In this document: piece after piece, positions 1 through 7,871 of the stretch
Position numbering within the stretch: position 1 is the stretch's first letter
Layout: the number at the start of each line of letters is the position of its first letter
From: Clostridiales bacterium
Lineage (GTDB): Bacteria; Bacillota; Clostridia; Oscillospirales; CAG-272
Assembly (NCBI GenBank): GCA_022791685.1
Contig: JAAVZO010000011.1
Span: 1 to 39,080 of the forward strand
Direction: 5' to 3'
DNA: 39,080 bases
Translations under genes and position numbers: made by a program
Notes under the pieces: model-generated
The model's database searches: none
Told to the model about the DNA's origin: nothing
What the model saw: only the letters and a program-made list of their open reading frames with translations

Positions 1-2
1 AG

Positions 3-1154
3 CTCGATCTTACCGAGGCAATGCTCAGCTTGATCAGAACCGGCGAGGACTGCGTGACCAAGAATGGCCTCTAAAACCGTAACAACGCACTGCTTTACTG
101 TAATCCGCGTGCTCATCAGCTCTTTTCTGACCTGTTAAACATCCCGAGCGAGAACATTCTCGTCGCCGGAAACTCGAGCCTTAATCTGATGTACGATACC
201 GTAGCGCGTGCAATGCTTTACGGCGTTGTCGGCAGCGAGAAGCCGTGGTGTCAAGTTGAAAAAAGAAAATTCCTCTGCCCATGTCCCGGTTACGACCGCC
301 ATTTCGCGATAACCGAATCGCTTGGATTCGAGCTTATCCCTGTAAATATGACACCGACCGGTCCTGATATGGACGAGATCGAGCGCCTCGTTGCGTCCGA
401 CGACACGATAAAGGGTGTGTGGTGCGTACCGAAATATTCGAATCCGGAGGGAATTACATATTCGGACGACACCGTCCGCCGCTTTGCCGCATTGAAGCCG
501 GCAGCGAAGGATTTCCGCATTTTCTGGGACAACGCCTACGTTGTTCACGACCTCTACGCCGACGGCGACAAGCTGCTCGACATATTCGAGGAAGCGAAGA
601 AATACGGAAATGAGAACATGGTATTCTACTTTGCGTCTACCTCGAAGATCAGCTTCCCGGGTTCGGGCGTTGCTATCATGGCGGCGAGTGAAGAGAATCT
701 TAAACAAATAAAATCGATCATGACCGTGCAGACTATCGGTTATGACAAGATCAACATGATGCGTCACGTGAAATACTTCGGCAACGCTGAGGGTATCATC
801 GAGCACATGAAGAAGCACGCGCAGATCATCCGTCCGAAGTTTGAGATCGTTCTGAACTCGTTCGACGACGAGCTCGCTGGACTTGGTGTTGCTGAGTGGA
901 CGAAGCCGCGCGGCGGATACTTCATCAGCCTGAATGTTATGGACGGCACGGCAAAACGTGTGTTCGAGCTCTGCAAGAAGGCTGGACTTACGCTGACTGA
1001 TGTTGGCGCGACCTTCCCGTACAAGCACGACCCGCGCGACCGCAATCTGCGTATCGCTCCGACCTATCCGGCAAACGACGAATTGAAGCAGGCGTGCGAG
1101 CTGCTCTGCCTGTGCGTCAAGCTGGCGGCGGCAGAAAAGCTGCTCGGCGAGTAA
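3..1154 (+). pseudogene. Aspartate aminotransferase-like PLP enzyme, 5' truncated by the window and interrupted by an in-frame stop
   Basis: The frame opened at base 3 encodes a fold-type I PLP aminotransferase of the large aspartate aminotransferase family typified by corynebacterial AspT (about 430 residues). From Met189 onward it is intact: [11 protein letters not shown], the WDNAY motif, and ASTSKIS, whose Lys (codon 645-647) should bind PLP, followed by GGYFISL and NLRIAP near the C-terminus. Upstream the same frame still reads as the family (LDLTEAMLSLI, then [20 protein letters not shown]), but codon 72-74 is TAA. Next to it, conserved-looking glycine and tyrosine positions are replaced, giving NRNNALLYC. 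Translation from Met189 would lack the substrate-binding N-terminal part, so I call it a pseudogene. A local assembly error is the alternative. There is no terminator before purB. Family assignment is confident; the inactivation is moderately so. Confidence 0.65.
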
Positions 1155-1190
1155 TAAACTTGCTCATGTTCATACGCAGTTAATAGTTGT

Positions 1191-1200
1191 ATGGTACAAT
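1191..1200 (+). promoter_or_regulatory. Extended -10 promoter for purB
   Basis: TATGGTACAAT lies about 70 bases before the purB ATG, with a TG-n element in front of the hexamer TACAAT (1195-1200). No good -35 is visible 17 bases upstream. The same TATGG/TGTGG extension precedes several other promoters in this window. Confidence 0.4.
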
Positions 1201-1268
1201 ATAACTACTAAGTAATATAGACGTGAAAGGAAATAGTGCGCAGCGAGCGCTGCGTGCTATGTATAATA

Positions 1269-2702
1269 ATGAAGGATTTATACGATATTTACGAATCACC
1301 GTTTTCGACCCGCTATGCAAGCCCCGAAATGCAGTACCTTTTCTCGCAGAACATGAAGTTCCGCACCTTCCGCCGTCTCTGGATCGCACTCGCGAAGGCA
1401 GAGCAGCGCGCCGGTCTCGACATCACCGACGAGCAGATCGCTGAGCTGGAAGCACACAAGGACGACATCAACTACGAGGCTGCGGAGGCTTATGAGAAGA
1501 AGCTGCGTCACGATGTAATGGCGCACGTACACGCTTACGGCGACCTCTGCCCGAAGGCGAAGCCGATAATCCACCTCGGCGCGACTTCCTGCTACGTCGG
1601 CGATAACACCGACGTTATCATCATGCGCGAAGCGCTGAAGCTCGTCCGTTCGAAGCTGCTCGCAGTTATCAAGAATCTGCGTGACTTTGCGCTCGAATAT
1701 AAGGGAATGCCGGCGCTCGGTTACACGCATTTGCAGCCGGCTCAGCTGACTACAGTCGGCAAGCGCGCGTCGCTCTGGCTCTACGAGCTCACCCTCGACC
1801 TCGAGGACCTCGACTATGTTGCAAATTCGCTGAAGCTGCTCGGCTCGAAGGGAACCACCGGAACACAGGCAAGCTTCCTTGAGCTGTTCGACGGCGACGA
1901 GAGTAAGATCAAGCAGGTCGAGCGCGATATCGCTGCTGAGATGGGATTTGAGGACTGCGTGCCGGTATCGGGACAGACCTACACCCGTAAGCATGACAGC
2001 CGCGTGATGAACGTTCTCACCGGAATCGCTCAGTCGGCGTACAAGTTCGCGAACGATATGCGCATTTTGCAGTCGTTCAAGGAGATGGAGGAGCCGTTCG
2101 AGAAGAACCAGATCGGTTCATCGGCAATGCCGTACAAGCGCAATCCTATGCGCTGCGAGCGTATCTGCGCGCTGGCGAGATACGTGATCTCCGACTCGAT
2201 CAACCCAGAGATCACCGCTGCGACCCAGTGGTTCGAGCGCACACTCGACGACTCTGCGAACAAGCGTATTTCGATGGCTGAGGGCTTCCTCGGTATCGAC
2301 GCGATACTGAATATCTACATCAACGTAACAAGTGGACTTGTCGTTTACCCGAAGATGGTCGAGCGCCGCATAATGAACGAGCTTCCGTTCATCGCGAGCG
2401 AGAACATTCTGATGGACGCAGTCAAGAAGGGCGGCGACCGTCAGGAGCTGCACGAGCTCATCCGCGAGCATTCGATCGCAGCTGGCAAGCGCGTGAAGGA
2501 AGAAGGTCTCGACAACGACATGATCGAGCGCATCGCAGCTGACAGCCGTTTCGGACTCACCCGCGACGAGATCGTGACCAACCTCGACCCGAAGAACTAC
2601 ACCGGACGCAGCGAGCATCAGGTGGAGGAATTCATTCGCGACGTGGTAGACCCGCTGCTTGCAGGCGGCGAGGTTGCCGGCGAAGTCGAGCTTAATGTGT
2701 AA
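1269..2702 (+). CDS. purB: Adenylosuccinate lyase
   Basis: PurB cleaves SAICAR to AICAR and adenylosuccinate to AMP, releasing fumarate, in purine synthesis. The 477-residue product has the fumarase/aspartase superfamily layout. It has an N-terminal domain beginning ESPFSTRYAS, the LGATSCYVGDNTD region, GYTHLQPAQLTTVGKRA, and the signature loop GSSAMPYKRNP that carries the catalytic Ser. Length fits the clostridial type. The ATG at 1269 starts where homologues start, but its immediate upstream has no Shine-Dalgarno. A GTG at 1236 is correctly spaced from GAAAGG (1225-1230) and would add 11 residues. A hairpin (1236-1257) lies between the two. A strong terminator follows 20 bases after the stop, so the transcript is probably monocistronic. 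Confidence 0.95.
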   Translation: MKDLYDIYESPFSTRYASPEMQYLFSQNMKFRTFRRLWIALAKAEQRAGLDITDEQIAELEAHKDDINYEAAEAYEKKLRHDVMAHVHAYGDLCPKAKPIIHLGATSCYVGDNTDVIIMREALKLVRSKLLAVIKNLRDFALEYKGMPALGYTHLQPAQLTTVGKRASLWLYELTLDLEDLDYVANSLKLLGSKGTTGTQASFLELFDGDESKIKQVERDIAAEMGFEDCVPVSGQTYTRKHDSRVMNVLTGIAQSAYKFANDMRILQSFKEMEEPFEKNQIGSSAMPYKRNPMRCERICALARYVISDSINPEITAATQWFERTLDDSANKRISMAEGFLGIDAILNIYINVTSGLVVYPKMVERRIMNELPFIASENILMDAVKKGGDRQELHELIREHSIAAGKRVKEEGLDNDMIERIAADSRFGLTRDEIVTNLDPKNYTGRSEHQVEEFIRDVVDPLLAGGEVAGEVELNV

Positions 2703-2721
2703 AAATTAGTTAGTTATAAAC

Positions 2722-2751
2722 AAAACCCGCTCTCTTTCGAGAGCGGGTTTT
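2722..2751. terminator. Bidirectional intrinsic terminator after purB
   Basis: A 13-bp perfect stem (AAAACCCGCTCTC and its complement) with a TTTC loop ends in TTTT on the plus strand. The minus-strand reading ends in a T-rich tract, so it can also close the minus-strand small ORF at 2771-2914. Confidence 0.9.
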
Positions 2752-2770
2752 GTGTCGGTATTCAAACACA

Positions 2771-2914
2771 TCAAAGTTTAAACAAGCTTCTAATAAACCT
2801 CAGCAGGGCATAGTATTCGTCGAGGTGATGGAGGTAAAATAGTAAAATCGAAATCAAAATCAGCAGCTTTGATTTCGATTTTTTATGTCCCTTATTATTA
2901 TTTATAGTGTCCAT
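2771..2914 (-). CDS. Possible 47-residue membrane peptide
   Basis: This minus-strand ORF lies in the 569-bp gap between purB and SBP-A. It starts MDTINNNKGHKKSKSK, continues with a hydrophobic stretch LLILISILLFYL (about residues 17-28), and ends LLRFIRSLFKL. The basic N-terminus before a single hydrophobic helix suggests a small membrane peptide. A good promoter (TTTACT-17-TATAAT, 2979-3007) points at it, and the purB terminator works in its direction. Against it, the Shine-Dalgarno is weak, and codons for KSKSK...LILISIL come from a 15-bp inverted repeat (2844-2858/2868-2882) that could equally be a terminator. The transcript might instead be a small RNA. I do not recognise a family. Confidence 0.35.
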   Translation of the reverse strand: MDTINNNKGHKKSKSKLLILISILLFYLHHLDEYYALLRFIRSLFKL

Positions 2915-2978
2915 ATCTTTATATTTCTCTCAAAATCTTTTAAATTTTATGATCGAATTAACTATATAATGTGATATT

Positions 2979-3007
2979 ATTATACCATAGACTATCGAAA
3001 AAGTAAA
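2979..3007 (-). promoter_or_regulatory. Minus-strand promoter in the purB/SBP-A gap
   Basis: On the minus strand, TTTACT (3007-3002) and TATAAT (2984-2979) are 17 bases apart, with a TGG extension before the -10 (TATGGTATAAT). The start should be near 2972, about 58 bases before the small ORF. Confidence 0.55.
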
Positions 3008-3103
3008 TAGTTAAAATGTGAAATGATTTTATTATAAAGATAGCTTTTGAATATTTCTGATTTTAATTCTAAATTTATATATATGATTTGGTCGAAAATT
3101 GGC

Positions 3104-3132
3104 TTGATTTTCGGGGGGGGGTATGTTAGAAT
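3104..3132 (+). promoter_or_regulatory. SBP-A promoter with G9 tract inside the spacer
   Basis: TTGATT (3104-3109) and TAGAAT (3127-3132) are separated by exactly 17 bases made of TTC, nine G and TATGT. A TGT extended -10 precedes TAGAAT. The G9 run is therefore the variable part of the spacer, so gain or loss of one G gives an 18- or 16-bp spacer. A 7-bp hairpin (CGAAAAT/ATTTTCG, 3092-3112) ends right before the run. Confidence 0.6.
3113..3121 (+). repeat. Homopolymer G9
   Basis: Nine consecutive G lie in the SBP-A promoter spacer. It is one of only three G/C runs of nine or more in the window; the other two lie in front of SBP-B and SBP-C. Confidence 0.9.
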
Positions 3133-3271
3133 TATTATGCTGATGTTGCAACATATAAGCGAAAAAATTAACATATATTCAATACTATATGTAATCTATA
3201 CAGAAATGACTGATCACATTTCTGCAAATACATATGGTGTTCGAATATCAGAAAAGGAGAAAAAGAATATT

Positions 3272-4741
3272 ATGGCTATTTTTAAAAATTCCCGAAGAAT
3301 GACAGCGGTTATATTGTGCGCATTACTTTGTGCTGGTTCAGTGTCCTGCGGTGATACCCAAAAACCGAAAGATTCTGACGCTGATATGTCTAACAACGTT
3401 GAATCGGTCGCTGGTTCGAACGAATATGTCTACCCAACATTCGACCTTGGTGAAGATACGTTCACTATTCTGAATACTTCTCAGAACTACAGCTTCTATT
3501 CATATATCGACTTTGAGAGTGAAACTGGCGATACTCTCGACGACATTATCTATAAGCGCAACCGCACTGTGGAGGAAAAGTTCAACTTTAAGATGGAAGT
3601 TGTTGAATTTGAGCTGGACGAGGCAGCGAATAAGCTCCAGACTGCAGTACTGTCTAACGATGATGTGTACGATTTGGCATTTATTCGTGACCAATATATG
3701 TCTACAGCCATCAGTGAAGGCTATCTGCAAAATCTTGACGATATTCCCGAAATACAGCTTGACTGCGAGTGGTGGGACGGAAAGGCTACCGATGAGTCGC
3801 GTATTGGTAAGTCAAAGAAGGCGCTTTTTGCGCTTACTGACGTTTCTTTGACTGACTTTGAAGGCACTTATGTTACCTTTTTCAATCAGGATATGTTCGA
3901 AAATCTAAAGCTCGATCTGCCATATCAGCTCGTACTTGACGGCAAGTGGACGTTTGACCGGATGAAGGAGTTCATGGCTGCCGGTGCGAATTTGAACGGC
4001 GACGACAACTGGACTTTGACTGAGAATGGAAAGAGTGTATACGGACTTGTCAGCTTTGAGCGAATCGAACCGGCGCTTCTGAGCGGTGGAGGCATAAGCT
4101 TTGTGTACTCGAACAATGAAGGTTATCCTGAAATAGGTACGAGCGGCGATAAGTTTTATACTTATTTCAATATGATAAAAGACTCGCTCAACACAGAGGG
4201 CGAATACCTGCACGCCAATACCGGAACGAGCAACGACTGGGGACATTATGAGCGTGTCTTCAAGATGGGACGTGCGCTTATGATGAGTGCGCAGCTCAAA
4301 GCGGCGAACAATTACCGCGACATGGAGTACACTTACGGTGTGCTTCCGATGCCAAAATACGATGAAAATCAAGCCGAATACCGCAATCTGCGCACATTCC
4401 CGTGCATGATGTGCGTTCCGGTAACGAATCAGCGCCCGCACGAGACCGGAGCTATAATCGACGCGATGTCGTATATTACGTACAGTGAGATAATGCCGTA
4501 CTTCTACGAGGGCAGAATGTCTCATAAAATGCTGCGCACCGACGAATCTATAGAGATGTTCGAGATAATACGCGAAACGCGCTGCCTCGAATTTGGCATG
4601 GCGTATGGCTGGGTAATGCCGATTTGGAAAGAAGTGCACAATGTGGTAATAACCAACGATTCCATAGCCTCAACGCTTGCTTCCACGCTTACGTCGATAG
4701 AAGCTTCGATCGACAAGGTAATGGAGAATATCGATAAATAA
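3272..4741 (+). CDS. Extracellular solute-binding lipoprotein, paralogue A
   Basis: The 489-residue product begins MAIFKNSRRMTAVIL and has a hydrophobic signal segment ending AGSVSC, so Cys26 is the likely lipidated residue; a polar, Ser/Asp-rich linker follows. The mature part resembles ABC-transporter family 1 (sugar-type) binding proteins: TFTILNTSQ, ETGDTLDDIIYKRNRTVEEKFN, DGKWTFDRM and a C-terminal ARLE-like EFGMAYGW block. Start chosen at 3272 because AAAAGGAG (3252-3259) precedes it; the frame is open upstream but AT-rich and non-coding in appearance. The two minus-strand paralogues at 31702 and 33401 share the same motifs. No permease or ATPase gene is near, so the transporter partner, if any, is elsewhere. 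The ligand is unknown. Confidence 0.85.
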   Translation: MAIFKNSRRMTAVILCALLCAGSVSCGDTQKPKDSDADMSNNVESVAGSNEYVYPTFDLGEDTFTILNTSQNYSFYSYIDFESETGDTLDDIIYKRNRTVEEKFNFKMEVVEFELDEAANKLQTAVLSNDDVYDLAFIRDQYMSTAISEGYLQNLDDIPEIQLDCEWWDGKATDESRIGKSKKALFALTDVSLTDFEGTYVTFFNQDMFENLKLDLPYQLVLDGKWTFDRMKEFMAAGANLNGDDNWTLTENGKSVYGLVSFERIEPALLSGGGISFVYSNNEGYPEIGTSGDKFYTYFNMIKDSLNTEGEYLHANTGTSNDWGHYERVFKMGRALMMSAQLKAANNYRDMEYTYGVLPMPKYDENQAEYRNLRTFPCMMCVPVTNQRPHETGAIIDAMSYITYSEIMPYFYEGRMSHKMLRTDESIEMFEIIRETRCLEFGMAYGWVMPIWKEVHNVVITNDSIASTLASTLTSIEASIDKVMENIDK

Positions 4742-4748
4742 TTTACAT

Positions 4749-4790
4749 AAAAAACATTCGCATTGTAAATTTTCAATGCGAATGTTTTTT
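4749..4790. terminator. Bidirectional terminator between SBP-A and the HTH-solenoid gene
   Basis: A 15-bp stem (AAAACATTCGCATTG 4751-4765 with 4774-4788) has an 8-base loop and T runs on both sides. It separates two convergent genes. Confidence 0.9.
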
Positions 4791-4803
4791 TATTGTATTA
4801 AAT

Positions 4804-5883
4804 TTATATCCGCGTGATCTCGCCGTCTACTTCAAGCCTGCCGCCGACATTGCCGCGCAGGATGAGGTCGCCGCCGACAATGACATCACCGTCAACGTCG
4901 CAGTAGAGCTCGCAGTCGCCGTCGCACTCAATATTGCGCGTGACGTGACAATTGCGCAGATCATTCTTATCGCCGACAACGATATTGCCGCCTGCGCGAA
5001 TGCTTCCGTCTACATCGCCGTTGATTTCCGCGTTGTTGCCGGCTTCTATGCTGCCGCTCACATTGCCGCTTATCGCTGCATTGTTGCCCGCGTCGATATT
5101 TCCTGCAACTCCTCCCGATATGTTGATGTTATTACCTGCGTCAGCGTTGCCCGCGACTCCGCCTGACACGCTGATGTTATTACCCGCGTCGATATTTCCC
5201 GCAACTCCTCCCGATATGCTGATGTTATTACCTGCATCAGCGTTTCCAGCAACTCCGCCTGATACGCCAATGTTACCGCCCGCGTCAATATTTCCAGCAA
5301 CGCCGCCTGATACGCTAACGTCGCTGCCCGCGTCAATGTCGCCGCCGATTCCGCCGGATATAGTGACGCTGCCGCCTGAATCGACATCGCCTTCAACACC
5401 TCCGCTAACGCTGACGTTATCGCCCGCGTCGATATCGCCGGCAACCTTTCCGCCGACCGTTACGCTTCCGCCTGCGTCTATGTCACCGTCGACATCGCCG
5501 GTAACGCTGACTTCATCGCCCGCGTCAATGTCACCGTTCACGCTGCCGTAAATTTCCAAGCTTCCACCGACATCTGCCGAGCCGATATCGCCGGTATATT
5601 TGAAGTCACCGTCGCAATCTATGTGCTGACCGGATATGAAGGCAGATTCAATCGTCGCTTTGCTCGATGCTGGTGTTTCTATCCCGAACAGCGCGTTTAT
5701 GTCGGTACCGAGCAGCTCCGCGATGTCCGGCAGCAGGGTAATGTCGGGCAGCGTCTCGCCGCGCTCCCACTGACTTATTGCCTGATGGCTGATACCGAGC
5801 TTGTCCGCGAGCTCCGCTTGAGTCATGCCTTTTTCGCGGCGCAGTGATGAGATTCGTTCGCTGAGTATTGCTTTGTCAAACAT
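4804..5883 (-). CDS. XRE-type HTH regulator fused to a bactofilin-like beta-solenoid
   Basis: A 359-residue protein. Residues about 7-62 form a Cro/C1-type HTH (MTQAELADKLGISHQAISQWERGETLPD). After a short linker, residues 108-299 are twelve consecutive 16-residue units of the type NISVSGGVAGNIDAGN, followed by three looser units ending at residue 359. The hydrophobic/Gly/Asp periodicity fits a right-handed beta-helix similar to polymer-forming bactofilin domains. Start 5883 is chosen because AAAGGAG is 8 bases upstream; a longer reading adds only AT-rich leader. There is no membrane segment. It faces SBP-A convergently and stands alone. A role as a DNA-binding protein that oligomerises or scaffolds through the solenoid is inference; target genes are unknown. 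Confidence 0.85.
   Translation of the reverse strand: MFDKAILSERISSLRREKGMTQAELADKLGISHQAISQWERGETLPDITLLPDIAELLGTDINALFGIETPASSKATIESAFISGQHIDCDGDFKYTGDIGSADVGGSLEIYGSVNGDIDAGDEVSVTGDVDGDIDAGGSVTVGGKVAGDIDAGDNVSVSGGVEGDVDSGGSVTISGGIGGDIDAGSDVSVSGGVAGNIDAGGNIGVSGGVAGNADAGNNISISGGVAGNIDAGNNISVSGGVAGNADAGNNINISGGVAGNIDAGNNAAISGNVSGSIEAGNNAEINGDVDGSIRAGGNIVVGDKNDLRNCHVTRNIECDGDCELYCDVDGDVIVGGDLILRGNVGGRLEVDGEITRI
4987..5562 (-). repeat. Twelve 48-bp coding repeats
   Basis: Twelve in-phase 48-bp units encode the solenoid. Four central units (about 5083-5274) alternate NADAGN and NIDAGN, which makes a 96-bp higher-order repeat that is nearly identical at DNA level and points to recent tandem duplication. 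Confidence 0.85.
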
Positions 5884-5978
5884 AGTGTAACTCCTTTGTG
5901 ATCGCATATTTTGTTTTGATGTATATAGTATATCATATTTTCCGCGGTTTGTCCATAAAGCGATCATTGAATTTACAT

Positions 5979-6008
5979 AAAAACAGCGCCTGCGGTTTGC
6001 AAGCGCTG
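5979..6008 (-). terminator. Terminator after the GH29 gene
   Basis: Minus strand: CAGCGCTTGC, loop AAACC, GCAGGCGCTG (one G-T pair), then TTTTT. Confidence 0.85.
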
Positions 6009-6032
6009 CTTGAATCTACTATAGATTGACGG

Positions 6033-7301
6033 TTAGTTTACTTTGCAGAGCGAGATACTCTTGATCTTCGGTTCGCCTTCAGACTTTGTGACTTCGAGTA
6101 TGAGCTGACGCACACGCATGGTCGGGAAGCGGCAGATAGCCTTGTGTCCGATGGTGCTTCCGCTGTAAATACATACGATTCCACCCGAAACTGCGGTTTT
6201 AGCGTAGAGCTTGAATTCCTCTATCGCTTCGCAGTCGGCGATATCCTCTTCGATAATGCAGGTGTCAGCGAGCAGCGAGCGGTAATCCTTCGGATCGCAG
6301 CCAATGCGGCGCTCGTCCGGAGAGATTGACCAGCGGTTTTCGCCTTCCTTGACGGCAGCAGTGAAGGGAAGCGGTATATATCTGCGTCTCAGCTCAGCGC
6401 CGAACTCAACTATACGTGCAGCGTCAGCTTCGGGAAGCAATCCGCGGCTGTCCGGACCGATGTTCAGCAGCATATTAGCTCCGCGTCCGACAGAATACTC
6501 GTATATTCCGACGAGCTCATCGACCGACTTGACCATATCGACGTTAGCCTCACAGTCGAACCATGTGTTGCGCATCATCATGTCGCATTCAGCGGGCAGA
6601 TAGCGCATACCGCCTACGTCGCGGTCGCCTTCAGCTAATACCGAGAATGCCGCCTTATCAACTGTGTTTATGTTCGGCATATCGGCGTAACCGTCCTCGT
6701 TGCCTACCCAGCGAGTGTCGGGGTCCCACATCGAGAATATGCGTATCTCAGGCTGAAGAGTGCGGATCACGTTGATAATGCGGTCCTTGTCGTACTCGTG
6801 ATTTTCCGAGCCGCAGCCGTCGAACCAGAGGTAGTCGATCTTGCCGTAATTTGTGAGCAGTTCCGAAATCTGGTTGATGAAGTAATCGTCGTACTCGACC
6901 GGATTTTCGAACTTGACAGTTCCGCCCCACTGAGCAGGCGAGTAGTAAAGTCCAACCTTTACGTTGAACTCACGGCAAGCGTCAACGAAGCATTTCACAA
7001 CGTCACCCTTACCGTTTTCCCACGGCGACTGAGCGACCGAGTAGTCGGAGTATTTGCTGGGCCAGTTAGCGAATCCGTCGTGGTGCTTGCAGGTCAAGAT
7101 ACAATATCTCGCACCTGCTGCCTTGGCAGTGCGCACCCACTGCTTGCAGTCGAGCTGTGTCGGGTTGAAGGCTTCGGCGGGCATAGGCTTGCCGTCCCAG
7201 TCTCTGTGACCGGGGAAGAATGCGCGGATTCCGAAATGGAAGAATACGCCGAATTCCCAGTCGAGGAATTCGAGCTGTTTAGGTGATGGTTTAATTTTCA
7301 T
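6033..7301 (-). CDS. Alpha-L-fucosidase, glycoside hydrolase family 29
   Basis: The 422-residue product removes terminal L-fucose from glycans by a retaining mechanism. The TIM-barrel part carries family hallmarks: FGVFFHFGIRAFFPGH near the N-terminus, ILTCKHHDGFANWPSKYSDY, GLYYSPAQW, and YLWFDGCG, where Asp161 is the expected nucleophile. LLNIGPDSRGLLPE closes the barrel, and a short C-terminal beta region follows. No signal peptide is seen, so the enzyme is probably cytoplasmic and acts on imported fucosyl-oligosaccharides. Start 7301 follows AGAAAGGAAA; the longer frame to 7355 is unlikely. A consensus promoter lies at 7412-7440 and a terminator directly downstream, so it is monocistronic. 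Exact linkage specificity cannot be read from sequence. Confidence 0.93.
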   Translation of the reverse strand: MKIKPSPKQLEFLDWEFGVFFHFGIRAFFPGHRDWDGKPMPAEAFNPTQLDCKQWVRTAKAAGARYCILTCKHHDGFANWPSKYSDYSVAQSPWENGKGDVVKCFVDACREFNVKVGLYYSPAQWGGTVKFENPVEYDDYFINQISELLTNYGKIDYLWFDGCGSENHEYDKDRIINVIRTLQPEIRIFSMWDPDTRWVGNEDGYADMPNINTVDKAAFSVLAEGDRDVGGMRYLPAECDMMMRNTWFDCEANVDMVKSVDELVGIYEYSVGRGANMLLNIGPDSRGLLPEADAARIVEFGAELRRRYIPLPFTAAVKEGENRWSISPDERRIGCDPKDYRSLLADTCIIEEDIADCEAIEEFKLYAKTAVSGGIVCIYSGSTIGHKAICRFPTMRVRQLILEVTKSEGEPKIKSISLCKVN

Positions 7302-7411
7302 TTTTGTTAATTTCCTTTCTGCGATGTGTGGACATGGAGAAAACTGCTTATGCAAATTTGCTTGAACAAAATATATTTATTCTAACACATCAATATAATT
7401 TCCTTACAAAT

Positions 7412-7440
7412 ATGATAACATAAAACCAATAGAATGTCAA
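7412..7440 (-). promoter_or_regulatory. GH29 promoter
   Basis: Minus strand: TTGACA (7440-7435), 17-bp spacer, TATCAT (7417-7412). It gives a leader of about 105 nt before the fucosidase ATG. Confidence 0.8.
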
Positions 7441-7475
7441 GTAAAGATAAGTTTGATAATATGTACTTTTCAGTA

Positions 7476-7513
7476 AAAACATAAGGCACTGCATTTGCAG
7501 TGCCTTATGTTTT
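7476..7513. terminator. Terminator after the Cys-rich peptide
   Basis: A perfect stem of about 18 bp (AAAACATAAGGCACTGCA with its complement) reads into TTTT on either strand. It ends the minus-strand Cys-rich peptide transcript. Confidence 0.85.
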
Positions 7514-7548
7514 ATTCACGAGCTGCTGTCAGCAGTTCGCTTGTAAGG

Positions 7549-7662
7549 TTAGCAGCAGCCGCAGCCGCCGTTGTTGCCGCAGCAGAAGATGATGAGGAGC
7601 GCGATGATGATGAGCCAGATGCAGTTGTTGTCGAAAATGTTGCAAAGACAGTTGTTATTCAT
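7549..7662 (-). CDS. 37-residue cysteine-rich membrane peptide
   Basis: This small minus-strand ORF starts MNNNCLCNIFDNNC, has one hydrophobic helix (WLIIIALLIIF, residues 16-26), and ends CCGNNGGCGCC. It contains 9 Cys in 37 residues, clustered on both sides of the helix. It has its own Shine-Dalgarno (AAGAGGT, 7 bases upstream) and a strong terminator after the stop, so expression is likely. Short Asn/Cys/Gly-rich single-helix peptides of this kind are common in Clostridia, but I know of no function. Metal or disulfide chemistry at the membrane surface is only a guess. It is below the length cut-off of many gene callers. Confidence 0.7.
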   Translation of the reverse strand: MNNNCLCNIFDNNCIWLIIIALLIIFCCGNNGGCGCC

Positions 7663-7871
7663 AATATGACCTCTTTCGCTTATTAAATTCCGGGTAAACC
7701 CCAGTTATTGAGGGACTGATACGTCAATATGGAAGACATATATTACGTAGAAACGTATTATGTTTACAGCGTCGCTGTGTCTTTGGCGTATTGTTTTTCG
7801 CCCTCTGATATCATATTATGTATTGGCGCAGGTTTTGCTACAACTTATTTTTACAACTTCATTTAGAGCCC

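Noticed and set aside
2844-2882. Second tandem terminator after purB
   Set aside because: The 15-bp stem is perfect, but purB already has a strong terminator 95 bases earlier, and the arms are read as codons of the minus-strand ORF. I keep it as an alternative explanation only.
3047-3271. N-terminal extension of SBP-A
   Set aside because: The frame is open, but the sequence is AT-rich, contains the promoter and G9 run, and a clear Shine-Dalgarno plus signal peptide start at 3272.
4945-5551. Plus-strand repetitive ORFs opposite the solenoid gene
   Set aside because: They are mirror readings of the 48-bp repeats with low-complexity products and no ribosome-binding sites.
4987-5562. CRISPR-like array
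   Set aside because: Regular 48-bp periodicity comes from in-frame protein repeats; there are no distinct spacers and no cas genes.
7495-7686. Plus-strand Ala/Glu/Asp-rich ORF
   Set aside because: It is the antisense of the Cys-rich peptide; the minus strand has the Shine-Dalgarno and terminator.
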